Shown: one piece after another, positions 38,080 through 45,098 of the stretch
How the letters are laid out: the number at the start of each line of letters is the position of its first letter
Position numbering within the stretch: position 1 is the stretch's first letter
Assembly (NCBI GenBank): GCA_020637235.1
Contig: JACJWG010000016.1
Coordinates: 1 to 64,000, forward strand
DNA from: Acidimicrobiaceae bacterium
Lineage (GTDB): Bacteria; Actinomycetota; Acidimicrobiia; Acidimicrobiales; Ilumatobacteraceae
DNA: 64,000 bases
Reading direction: 5' to 3'
The notes under the pieces: model-generated
The model's database searches: none
What the model saw: only the letters and a program-made list of their open reading frames with translations
Told to the model about the DNA's origin: nothing
Translations under genes and position numbers: made by a program

Positions 38080-39105
38080 TCAGAACTGCTCGATGAAGCG
38101 GATGTCGTTGGAGTACATGTCGCGGATGTCGTCGATGCCGTGACGTTCGCGGGCCATGCGGTCGATGCCGAACCCGAACGCGAAGCCGCTCCACTCCTCG
38201 GGGTCGAGACCGCCGGCGCGCAACACGTTCGGGTGCACCATGCCGCAACCGCCGAGCTCGATCCACGATCCGTCGGGCCGCTGGATGTCGAACTCGGCCG
38301 AGGGTTCGGTGAACGGGAAGTAGTTCGGCCGGAGCCGGCTCGTGAACGCCCCGCCGAAGAAGGCCTTCGTGAACGCGTCGATCGTGCCGGCCAGGTGCGC
38401 CATCGTGATCCCGCGATCGATCACGAGACCCTCGATCTGGTGGAACACCGGCATGTGAGTGGCGTCGGGGGTGTCGCGTCGGAACACCCGACCCGGCATC
38501 ACCATGTAGATCGGCGGCTCGATCGTCTGCATCACGCGGATCTGCACCGGAGAGGTGTGCGTGCGCAGCAGCACCGTGCCCTCCTCGGCGAGCGGGCCGT
38601 GGTAGTCGGTGAACAGGGTGTCGAAGCCGCTGCGCGCCGGGTGGCTGCGCGGCATGTTCAGCGCCTCGAAGTTGTAGAAGTCGGTCTCCACCTCGGGCCC
38701 TTCCGCGATCTGGAAGCCGAGCCCGATGAAGACGTCCTCGAGCCGGTGCCAGGCCTGGGTGACCAGGTGGGCGTGTCCACGGCGCGGGCCGACGAGCTCC
38801 TCGGTGAGGTCGAGGCGCTCGGCCTCGAGCTGAGCGGCGCGAGCGGCGCGACGGAGCTCCTCGCGACGCACGGTGAGCGCCTCGGTGACGGCCTGCGTGG
38901 CGGCGTGGAGCGCCTGCCCGGCGGCCTTCTTCTCGTCGACGGTGCCGAGCGACCCGAGCCGGGTCTTCAACACGACGAGCGAGCCCTTCTTGCCGAGCAC
39001 CTCGGCGTCGACGGCAGCGAGCTCGTCGAGGGTGACGGATGCGGCGACCCGGGTGAGGCCGGCGTCGCGCGCAGCTGCCACGTCAGCGGACAGCGGTGAG
39101 TCCAT
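38080..39105 (-). CDS. pheS: Phenylalanyl-tRNA synthetase alpha subunit
   Basis: 341 residues, class II synthetase. An N-terminal coiled coil (residues ~20-100) for tRNA contact, then motif 1, motif 2 (VFRRDTPDATHMPVFHQIEGL) and motif 3 (GFAFGFGIDRMARERHGIDD), with the Phe-pocket FFPGAFTS-equivalent FFGGAFTSRLRPNYFPFTEP. ATG 39105 has AAAGGA nine bases upstream. pheST follow infC-rpmI-rplT and an rRNA methylase, a standard translation-gene cluster. Secure. Confidence 0.97.
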   Translation of the reverse strand: MDSPLSADVAAARDAGLTRVAASVTLDELAAVDAEVLGKKGSLVVLKTRLGSLGTVDEKKAAGQALHAATQAVTEALTVRREELRRAARAAQLEAERLDLTEELVGPRRGHAHLVTQAWHRLEDVFIGLGFQIAEGPEVETDFYNFEALNMPRSHPARSGFDTLFTDYHGPLAEEGTVLLRTHTSPVQIRVMQTIEPPIYMVMPGRVFRRDTPDATHMPVFHQIEGLVIDRGITMAHLAGTIDAFTKAFFGGAFTSRLRPNYFPFTEPSAEFDIQRPDGSWIELGGCGMVHPNVLRAGGLDPEEWSGFAFGFGIDRMARERHGIDDIRDMYSNDIRFIEQF

Positions 39106-39295
39106 GGGGGACGTTCCTTTCGGAGCGGAACAGATCGGATCGGGATCGGGGTGGGTCTCCCCCGGGTCGCCCGGTCGCGGACGTCAGGCGGCGACGGCTC
39201 GACGGTGCGCGACCCCGGGCGTCACCCGGGGGCACCGAAATCGCTGCTGCACCTGCGTCGTTCGCACGGTCGGGCACTGTAGTGCGCACGACGGG
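39106..39295 (-). promoter_or_regulatory. pheS leader with mutually exclusive hairpins
   Basis: 190 bases without a gene. Two local hairpins, CCCCGGG/CCCGGGG at 39213-39231 and CCGGG/CCCGG at 39162-39174, compete with a longer pairing of CCCCCGGGT (39159-39167) and ACCCGGGGG (39224-39232). Alternative structures of this kind suggest attenuation, known for pheST in enterobacteria, but I see no Phe-rich leader peptide and no T-box. Confidence 0.35.
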
Positions 39296-40072
39296 TCAGC
39301 CTCCACCACGATTCGCCGCGACGCGTCGCTGGCGTGCCGCCTCGAACACCACGACCGTCGTCGCCATCGCGACGTTGAGGCTCTCGGCCCGACCGACGTG
39401 CGGGATCGTGACCCACACGTCGACGGGTGCGTCGGCAGGCAGGCCGTGTGCCTCGTTGCCCACCACCACCGCCATCGCTCCGGTGAGATCGACGTCGGTG
39501 TACGGCGAACCCACGTGTGACGAGGTGCCGACCAGCCGGCACGGGCCCGCGGCGGCGACCTCGGCGAGACTCACGTCGACGACGACGGGCACGTGGAACA
39601 GGGCACCGGCCGACGCTCGGACGACCTTGGGGTTGAAGACGTCGACCGAGCCGCTCGTGAGCACGACGGCATCGGCGCCTGCGGCCTCTGCCGAGCGCAG
39701 CATCGTGCCGGCGTTGCCGGGGTCGGCGATCCGGTCGCCGACGACGACGAACGTCGCGGCGCGCACGTCGTCGAGCGATGAGGTGCGTCGGCGCACGATC
39801 GCCATCGACGCCTGTGGCGCCTCGGTGCTCGCCGCCTTCTCGATCACACCGGGGCCGAGTTCGTGCACGACGAGCCCGGCCGGCGCGATCGCGGGGTCCG
39901 CGCCGGCGGCGACGAACACCGCTTCGATCTCCCACCCGGCGTCGTGCGCCGCGGCGATCAGGCCGGGGCCCTCGACGACGAACGCACCTTCCTCGACACG
40001 CGCACTGCGGCGCCCCACGAGGCGCCGCAGTCGTTGGACCTTCGGGTTGGAGAAGGTGAGCTGGTCGCTCAG
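39296..40072 (-). CDS. SpoU/TrmH-family RNA 2'-O-methyltransferase
   Basis: About 258 residues. An N-terminal RNA-substrate-binding part (LVGRRSARVEEGAFVVEGPG) precedes the SPOUT knot domain with motif 1 VGDRIADPGNAGTMLRSAEA, motif 2 VVVGNEAHGLP and motif 3 IPHVGRAESLNVAMA. It probably methylates rRNA ribose (TsnR/RlmB-like) and lies between rplT and pheS as in other Actinomycetota. No ATG, GTG or TTG fits. The frame begins naturally at CTG 40072 (LSDQLTFSNPKVQRL), whose CTGA overlaps the rplT stop by 4 nt, suggesting a CTG start coupled to rplT translation. Confidence 0.85.
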   Translation of the reverse strand: MSDQLTFSNPKVQRLRRLVGRRSARVEEGAFVVEGPGLIAAAHDAGWEIEAVFVAAGADPAIAPAGLVVHELGPGVIEKAASTEAPQASMAIVRRRTSSLDDVRAATFVVVGDRIADPGNAGTMLRSAEAAGADAVVLTSGSVDVFNPKVVRASAGALFHVPVVVDVSLAEVAAAGPCRLVGTSSHVGSPYTDVDLTGAMAVVVGNEAHGLPADAPVDVWVTIPHVGRAESLNVAMATTVVVFEAARQRRVAANRGGG

Positions 40073-40422
40073 AGCGCCGCCTTGGCGGCCTCGACCAGCT
40101 TGCCGAACGCCTCCGGCTCGTGCACCGCGAGATCGGCGAGGATCTTGCGATCGACCTCGATGCCCGCGGCGTTCAGGCCGGCGATGAACCGGCTGTAGCT
40201 CAGGTCGTGCAGGCGGCAGCCGGCGTTGATCCGCTGGATCCACAGGCGACGGAACTCGCCCTTCTTCGCCCGGCGGTCGCGGAAGGCGTACTGCCCGCTG
40301 CGCATCACCTGCTCGTTCGCGGCGCGCACCGACCGGCTCTTGTTGCCGTAGTAGCCCTTCGCGCGCTCGAGCACCTGCCGGCGGCTCTTCTTCGCGTTCA
40401 CCGCACGCTTCACTCGTGCCAT
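40069..40422 (-). CDS. rplT: Ribosomal protein bL20
   Basis: 117 residues, full length: MARVKRAVNAKKSRRQVLERAKGY at the start and LWIQRINAGCRLHDLSYSRFI in the globular part. Needed for early 50S assembly; in several bacteria L20 also represses translation of its own operon. ATG 40422. It follows rpmI by 45 nt and precedes the SpoU methylase with a 4-nt overlap. Secure. Confidence 0.98.
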   Translation of the reverse strand: MARVKRAVNAKKSRRQVLERAKGYYGNKSRSVRAANEQVMRSGQYAFRDRRAKKGEFRRLWIQRINAGCRLHDLSYSRFIAGLNAAGIEVDRKILADLAVHEPEAFGKLVEAAKAAL

Positions 40423-40467
40423 TGCTCTGTCCTCTCGTCGTTCGTCGTGTCGTGTGTCGGGTGTGGA

Positions 40468-40665
40468 TCAGCGCTCGCCGAGGAGGCGCTTGATCTTCTT
40501 CGCATCGCCCGGGTGCACGTCGACCTCGCCGTCGAGACGACGGGTGCGGGTGGACGGCTTCTTCTCGAACAGGTGCTGACGGTTCTGCTGGAGCCGGCGC
40601 AGCTTGCCGGTGCCGGTCTTCTTGAACCGCTTCGCCGCGGTCTTGCTGGTCTTCATCTTGGGCAT
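40468..40665 (-). CDS. rpmI: Ribosomal protein bL35
   Basis: 65 residues, normal size: MPKMKTSKTAAKRFKKTGTG, then a basic body ending KKIKRLLGER. ATG 40665 behind a purine-rich GGACATCCCC leader. The much longer open frame upstream is only the infC shadow. Second gene of the infC-rpmI-rplT operon. Secure. Confidence 0.97.
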   Translation of the reverse strand: MPKMKTSKTAAKRFKKTGTGKLRRLQQNRQHLFEKKPSTRTRRLDGEVDVHPGDAKKIKRLLGER

Positions 40666-40796
40666 GGGGATGTCCTTCAGGTGTCGCGACCGAGCGCCGA
40701 TCGCGTGGCGAGACGGGCCGGGGTGCCGGCTCGTCGTGGTTCGTCTGGGTGCCGCACCGCACGGTGCAGCGGGTGGTGATGATCCGGGGTCGTTCG

Positions 40797-41450
40797 TCAG
40801 CCGGGATCGGCGGCGGGCGCCTCGGCGACCGGATCCGACGCCGGGGCGTCGGTCGGAGCGGCGTCGGCCGCGGTGCCGTCGGCGGTCGGGGCGCTGGTGC
40901 GCTCCTTGGCCGGCTCCTTCTTGACGACCTTCTTCTCCGGCGCGAGCACCATCGTCATGTTGCGGCCCTCGAGCCGGGCGTACGCCTCGACCTTGCCGAG
41001 CGGGCCGACCTGTTCGATGACCGCGTCGAGGATCTTCGAGCCGAGCTCCGGGTGCGCCATCTCGCGCCCACGGAACTGCAGGGTGACCTTCACCTTGTGG
41101 CCGTCCTCCAGGAACTCCTGCATGTGACGGACCTTGGTGTCGAAGTCGCCCTTGCCGATCTTCGGACGGAACTTCACTTCCTTGATCGACACCTGGACGG
41201 TCTTCTTGCGGCTCTCCTTGGCCTTCTGGCTCTCCTCGTAGCGGAACTTGCCGTAGTCCATGATCCGGCACACGGGCGGGTTGGCCATCGGCGCGACCTC
41301 GACGAGATCGAGATCGAGCTGACGAGCCATCGACAACGCTTCGGGCAGGGGTTTGATGCCCAACTGGTTGCCGTCCGGACCGATGAGGCGGACCTCACGG
41401 GCGCGGATGCGGTCGTTGTACCGGTGGTCTGGTTGCTGCGGCGGTGCTAT
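40797..41450 (-). CDS. infC: Translation initiation factor IF-3 with AUA start
   Basis: IF3 binds 30S and proofreads initiator tRNA and start codons. About 217 residues: N-domain YNDRIRAREVRLIGPDGNQL, GIKPLPEALSMARQLDLDLV, linker DYGKFRYEESQKAKESRKK, C-domain VKFRPKIGKGDFDTKVRH, plus an Ala/Pro-rich tail (~35 residues) common in actinobacteria. No ATG/GTG/TTG precedes the N-domain. The frame opens after a TGA with AUA (IAPPQQPDHRYNDR) at 41450, with AGGAG nine bases upstream. Rare start codons that IF3 itself disfavours give negative autoregulation (AUU in E. coli). An earlier-looking TTG start at GIKP would cut off half the N-domain and is rejected. Confidence 0.93.
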   Translation of the reverse strand: MAPPQQPDHRYNDRIRAREVRLIGPDGNQLGIKPLPEALSMARQLDLDLVEVAPMANPPVCRIMDYGKFRYEESQKAKESRKKTVQVSIKEVKFRPKIGKGDFDTKVRHMQEFLEDGHKVKVTLQFRGREMAHPELGSKILDAVIEQVGPLGKVEAYARLEGRNMTMVLAPEKKVVKKEPAKERTSAPTADGTAADAAPTDAPASDPVAEAPAADPG

Positions 41451-41651
41451 GGCTGATCACTCCTGTGCAATGGGCTGTCCTCCCAGTCGGGTCCACGGTT
41501 CGTGAGGGGAAGCCGTGAACACGACGAGGACGAGCCGCACGGCGAGCGCCGGCGTCCGACCAGTTCGTGTCGTCGACCTGGACGCACCACGGGTGGCCAG
41601 GTGGGGACCTCCGGCACGCCGGTGGCCCCGCTTCACCTCGGTTGTGGCCGG

Positions 41652-41657
41652 TAGGGT
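41652..41657 (+). promoter_or_regulatory. -10 hexamer TAGGGT for leaderless DUF1844 gene
   Basis: TAGGGT, seven bases, then GTG 41665, with no ribosome site. This supports GTG 41665 over the ORF start at 41515. Confidence 0.55.
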
Positions 41658-41664
41658 ACCAAAA

Positions 41665-42033
41665 GTGAGCGACGAAACCTCGAACCACCAGGACCTCGAC
41701 CCGCACGAGGCGTCGGACCCGGCGCTCCGTGACGACGTCGACGGCGAGTGGGACGAGGCCCGCGGGGTGCTCGACGACGCCCGCCGGCGGTTGGCGGAGG
41801 TCCCCGCCGACGTCGTCGTCGCGAACCACGTGATGGGCCTCTACGAGCTGGCGGCGATCCACCTCGGCGCCGAGACGCCCGACCTCACCCAGGCCGCGCT
41901 CGCGATCGATGCCGTCGGGTGCCTGGTCGACGGCCTCGGCGACCGCCTGGGACCGGATGCCTCGACGCTGCGCGACGCGCTCGCCAACATCCGGCTCGCG
42001 TTCGTGCAGATCAAGGGCGCGCAGGGCGCCTGA
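41665..42033 (+). CDS. DUF1844 family protein
   Basis: 122 residues. The conserved core is VANHVMGLYELAAIHLG, TPDLTQAALAIDAVGCLVDGLGDRLG and LANIRLAFVQIKGA, a small helical domain found next to infC in Streptomyces and other Actinomycetota. Function unknown; linkage to translation genes hints at a ribosome-related job. Here it is divergent from infC rather than co-transcribed. Its 3' end overlaps the convergent alkyltransferase-like gene by 23 bases. Confidence 0.75.
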   Translation: MSDETSNHQDLDPHEASDPALRDDVDGEWDEARGVLDDARRRLAEVPADVVVANHVMGLYELAAIHLGAETPDLTQAALAIDAVGCLVDGLGDRLGPDASTLRDALANIRLAFVQIKGAQGA

Positions 42034-42322
42034 ACCGGCCGACGGGCGCAGCGACCACCCGACCGTCTCGCACCGTCACGCCCTCGGCCCGCAGCAGCGC
42101 CGCCTGCTCGGCCTCGTGCCCGGGCACCAGGCGACCGGCGGCGTTCACCACCCGCCACCACGGCAGCTCGTCATCGGGCACCCCGACGGCGAGCAGCCGA
42201 CCGACCAGCCGGCTGAGCTTCGGATGGCCGGCGGTCTCGGCGATGTCGCCGTACGTGCTCACCTCCCCCTCGTCGAGCGCACGGATCACGTCGAGGATCC
42301 GGGCGTCGCGGGCCGCGTTCAC
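42011..42322 (-). CDS. Alkyltransferase-like (ATL) protein, MGMT DNA-binding domain
   Basis: 103 residues corresponding to the C-terminal domain of O6-alkylguanine-DNA alkyltransferase: the helix-turn-helix and arginine-finger region GEVSTYGDIAETAGHPKLSR, then the active-site segment. The usual PCHRV is replaced by PWWRVVNA, so the alkyl-accepting cysteine is missing and tryptophan stands there. Such ATL proteins bind O6-alkylguanine and hand it to nucleotide-excision repair. GTG 42322 overlaps the upstream cold-shock-like gene by 4 nt; hisG is next. Family secure, pathway inferred from ATL studies. Confidence 0.88.
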   Translation of the reverse strand: MNAARDARILDVIRALDEGEVSTYGDIAETAGHPKLSRLVGRLLAVGVPDDELPWWRVVNAAGRLVPGHEAEQAALLRAEGVTVRDGRVVAAPVGRFRRPARP

Positions 42323-42558
42323 GCCGGGCGCACCCCGGCGGCCTCCCAGCGCCCGAGCTTGGGGATCAGGTCGAACACGACCGCCCGACCGACCTCGATG
42401 GTGCGCGTCCCGTCGGCGATGACGATGCAGTGGAACGGGTAGCGGTGGCCATCGCCGGCCTCGATCTCGCCGAGACCGACGACGGCGTCGAAGTCGACGA
42501 CGGTGCCGGAGCGCGAGCTGGCCGGGGAGCTGGCCGGGGAGCTGGCCGGGGAGCTCAC
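42319..42558 (-). CDS. Cold-shock-like small OB-fold protein
   Basis: 79 residues. After a repetitive SPASSPASSPAS leader, the sequence GTVVDFDAVVGLGEIEAGDG and YPFHCIVIADGTRTIEVGRA resembles a cold-shock domain (G-x-V-x2-F-D, then F-H-C). Aromatic RNP positions are only partly kept. It may bind nucleic acid; paired here with an ATL protein. GTG 42558 overlaps the hisG stop by 4 nt. The leader is encoded by a 12-nt tandem repeat, so an internal start after it is possible. Moderate confidence in family. Confidence 0.65.
   Translation of the reverse strand: MSSPASSPASSPASSRSGTVVDFDAVVGLGEIEAGDGHRYPFHCIVIADGTRTIEVGRAVVFDLIPKLGRWEAAGVRPA
42515..42555. repeat. 12-nt tandem repeat at the 5' end of the cold-shock-like gene
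   Basis: The unit GAGCTGGCCGGG occurs three times plus a partial copy and encodes the SPAS repeats on the minus strand. Confidence 0.85.
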
Positions 42559-43430
42559 GGGATGATCTTGCTGATCGGCATCTCGAGGATGCCGCTCGCG
42601 CCGGCGTCCTTCAGCGCAGGGATCAGCCGGTTGATCTGGTTCTTCGCGACCACGGTCTCGACGGCGAACCCGTCCTCGTTGGCGAGTTCGTTGACGGTCG
42701 GCGACTTGAGCGAGGGCACCAGTGCGAGCACCGCGTCGAGTGCGTCGGCGGCCACGTTCAGCTTCAGCAGCACCTTGCCGCGCGCATCGAGGGTGCCGTT
42801 CAGCAACGTCATCAGCTGACCCATCGCATGGCGCTTCGCCGGGTCGTCGTGGGCCGCACGGTTCGCCACCACCTCGGTGTAGCTCTGCATGATCTCGTCG
42901 AGGATCCGCAGTCCGGCGGCCCGTAGCGCCCGGCCGGTCTCGGTGATGTCGACGATGCAGTCGGCGATGTCGGGGATCTTGGCCTCGCTCGCCCCGTACG
43001 ACAGCCGGATGTCGGCCTCGATCCCCTTCGACTCGAAGAACCGTCGGGTGAGCTCGGGATACTCGGTGCTCACCCGGAGGCCCTGGGGGAGGTCCTCGAT
43101 CCGCTCCGCCGGCGAATCGCCCGCCACCGCCACCACCACCCGGATCGGCAGCGCCGTGGCCTTGGAGTACTTCAGCTCGCCGAGGCTCACCACGTCGCTC
43201 GCGGTCTCCTCCACCCAGTCCCGCCCGGTGATGCCGACGTCGAACAGACCCTCGGCCACGTAGGTGGGGATCTCCTGCGGCCGCAGGATGCGCACCTCGG
43301 CGATGCGGGGATCGTCGATGGAGGCCTTGTAGTCGACCGAGGACGAGCGGACCACGGGGAGGTCGGCGGCGTCGAACAGGTCGAGGGTCGCCTTCTCGAG
43401 CGAACCCTTGGGGAGGACGAGTCGCAGCAC
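42555..43430 (-). CDS. hisG: ATP phosphoribosyltransferase (long form)
   Basis: First step of histidine synthesis, joining ATP and PRPP. 291 residues: LRLVLPKGSLEKATLDLF, GITGRDWVEE, and the PRPP loop DCIVDITETGRALRAAGL. The C-terminal ~80 residues (KVLLKLNVAADALDAVLALV, ETVVAKNQINRLIPALKDAG) are the ACT-like regulatory domain of long HisG, inhibited by histidine. GTG 43430 is preceded by TAGCGT 8 nt upstream, so a leaderless message is likely. The other his genes (hisE often precedes) are not nearby. Secure. Confidence 0.95.
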   Translation of the reverse strand: MLRLVLPKGSLEKATLDLFDAADLPVVRSSSVDYKASIDDPRIAEVRILRPQEIPTYVAEGLFDVGITGRDWVEETASDVVSLGELKYSKATALPIRVVVAVAGDSPAERIEDLPQGLRVSTEYPELTRRFFESKGIEADIRLSYGASEAKIPDIADCIVDITETGRALRAAGLRILDEIMQSYTEVVANRAAHDDPAKRHAMGQLMTLLNGTLDARGKVLLKLNVAADALDAVLALVPSLKSPTVNELANEDGFAVETVVAKNQINRLIPALKDAGASGILEMPISKIIP

Positions 43431-43438
43431 GACGGCGA

Positions 43439-43444
43439 ACGCTA
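43439..43444 (-). promoter_or_regulatory. -10 hexamer TAGCGT for leaderless hisG
   Basis: On the minus strand TAGCGT, eight bases, GTG 43430. Lies in the 73-base gap after mogA, so hisG and its two overlapping followers can be expressed separately. Confidence 0.5.
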
Positions 43445-43503
43445 TCGGTCGCCGCCGACAGCGGGCCAATGTGTTCCGCCGTGGCGTCCGGCCACGGGCG
43501 CGC

Positions 43504-43989
43504 TCAGTGGCTCGTCGGTTCGGCGTGCAGGAGGCGCAGCGCGTGCGGCACCACGTCGAGGATCGCACCGAGTTGCTCGACGCATCCCTTCGGCGAGCCC
43601 GGCGTGTTGCACACGATGGCCTGACCGCGGATACCGGCGATGCCGCGCGACAACCGTCCGAGCGGGCTGATCAGTCGCATCGCCTCCGCGAGTCCCGGCG
43701 CCTCGCGCTCGACGACCAGGCGGGTGCCCTCGGGCGTCTGGTCGCGCGGCGCGAAGCCCGTGCCACCGGTGCTGACGACCAGGCCGGCGAAGCCGTCACA
43801 CATCTCGCGCAACACCGCGGCGACGAGCTCGGCGCCGTCGGCGGTGACGCGGTGCTCGACGACCTCGAAACCGGCGTCGGTGAGCTGCGCGACGAGCGCC
43901 CGACCGCTCGCGTCGTCACGTGTGCCGTGCACCACGCCGTCGCTGACGGTGAGGACCTTCGCCGCGAGTGGGGTGGTGTCGTCACTCAT
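43504..43989 (-). CDS. MogA/MoaB-family molybdopterin adenylyltransferase
   Basis: 161 residues: AAKVLTVSDGVVHGTRDDAS at the start, LVVSTGGTGFAPRDQTPEGT (the GGTG substrate loop), and QAIVCNTPGSPKGCVEQL. The family adenylylates molybdopterin before molybdenum insertion, though MoaB paralogues can be inactive. ATG 43989 overlaps the rsmB stop by 4 nt. No other molybdenum cofactor genes are in the window, so its link here is positional only. Confidence 0.87.
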   Translation of the reverse strand: MSDDTTPLAAKVLTVSDGVVHGTRDDASGRALVAQLTDAGFEVVEHRVTADGAELVAAVLREMCDGFAGLVVSTGGTGFAPRDQTPEGTRLVVEREAPGLAEAMRLISPLGRLSRGIAGIRGQAIVCNTPGSPKGCVEQLGAILDVVPHALRLLHAEPTSH

Positions 43990-45098
43990 GGCCGTCGACG
44001 GTACCGGATGAGCACCATGCCGTCGGTGTCCTCGTCGTGGGGCAGCACCCGCCATCCGTGGCCGTATCGCCGCCACGTGCCGGGAGGTTCGTCGTCGACG
44101 ACGTCGAAGCCGTCGGGCACCGGGTGGTCGATCGACTCGGCAGCGGTGAGCGTGCACACGCTGTACACGAACGTGCCGCCCGGACGCACCAGCGGCGTCG
44201 ACGCGTCGATGAGGCGACGTTGCAGACCGGCGAGCTCGTCGATCGCGTCGGGCCCGATCCGCCACCGGGCGTCGGCGCGTCGGCGCATGGCCCCGAGGCC
44301 GGAGCACGGCGCGTCCAGCAGCACCCGGTCGAATGCGCCCGCGACGAACGGTGGCACGGTGCCGTCGGCACAGACGGCGACCGCGTCGGCTCCGGTGCGT
44401 TCGATGTTCGTACGCACGAGTCCGATCCGCGACGGCGAGGCGTCGGCCGCAACCACGAACGCACCCCCGACATCGGCTCGCGCCGCCATCGCGGTCGCCT
44501 TCCCGCCCGGGGCTGCGCTCACGTCGAGCACACGCTCCCCCGCCCTGGCGCCGACCGCGGCAGCCACCCACTGCGACGACCGGTCCTGCACGTACCCGTC
44601 GTCGCGCGACGTGACGGTGGGCGCCGCGTTCATCCGGGCGAGTGCCGGGTCGGCCTCGTCGCCGAGCTCCGTACGGAGCCGCTCGACCATCCAGGTCGGA
44701 TAGCTGAGCTCGGTCGCCCGGTCCGGCCACACCATCGGTGTGGTCGCGACCTTGCGCAGCACGGCGTTGACGAAGCCCCGGGTGCGCTTCGGAGCGAGTG
44801 AGACGGTCTCACCGACGGCGGCGTGACGCGCCACGCCGGCGAAGACGAGCTGGTAGGCGCCGAGACGCAGCAGGCTGCGGGTCGCGGCATCGGGCTCGGA
44901 GAGCACGAACCGGTCGACGAGCGCGTCGCAGGCACGGCGCATACGCGTGGTGCCGTACACGAGCTCGGTGACGAAGCCGCGATCTCGCTCGGACAGGCCC
45001 GATCGGGCCAGCGCCGCCGGGACGACCAGGTTGGCGTAGGCGCCGTCGTCCTCGATGCGCCGCAGGAGCTGGTGGGCGAGGTCGCGGGTGCCGGTCAC
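43986..45098 (-). CDS. rsmB: 16S rRNA m5C967 methyltransferase RsmB
   Basis: 370 residues. An N-terminal NusB-like RNA-binding domain (residues ~1-130, LLRRIEDDGAYANLVVPAAL, LVYGTTRMRRACDALVD) is followed by a methyltransferase with VLDVSAAPGGKATAMAA, catalytic motif IV LLDAPCSGLGAMRRR and motif VI FVYSVCTLTAAE; both cysteines are present. GTG 45098 overlaps the upstream stop by 4 nt. Part of the fmt-rsmB translation group. Secure. Confidence 0.94.
   Translation of the reverse strand: MTGTRDLAHQLLRRIEDDGAYANLVVPAALARSGLSERDRGFVTELVYGTTRMRRACDALVDRFVLSEPDAATRSLLRLGAYQLVFAGVARHAAVGETVSLAPKRTRGFVNAVLRKVATTPMVWPDRATELSYPTWMVERLRTELGDEADPALARMNAAPTVTSRDDGYVQDRSSQWVAAAVGARAGERVLDVSAAPGGKATAMAARADVGGAFVVAADASPSRIGLVRTNIERTGADAVAVCADGTVPPFVAGAFDRVLLDAPCSGLGAMRRRADARWRIGPDAIDELAGLQRRLIDASTPLVRPGGTFVYSVCTLTAAESIDHPVPDGFDVVDDEPPGTWRRYGHGWRVLPHDEDTDGMVLIRYRRRP

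Noticed and set aside
39106..39295. T-box leader before pheS
   Set aside because: No T-box sequence (TGGNACCGCG-like) or specifier-loop arrangement.
43989..44001. Leaderless promoter TACCGT before mogA
   Set aside because: The hexamer is part of the rsmB 3' coding sequence, and mogA is coupled by a 4-nt overlap.
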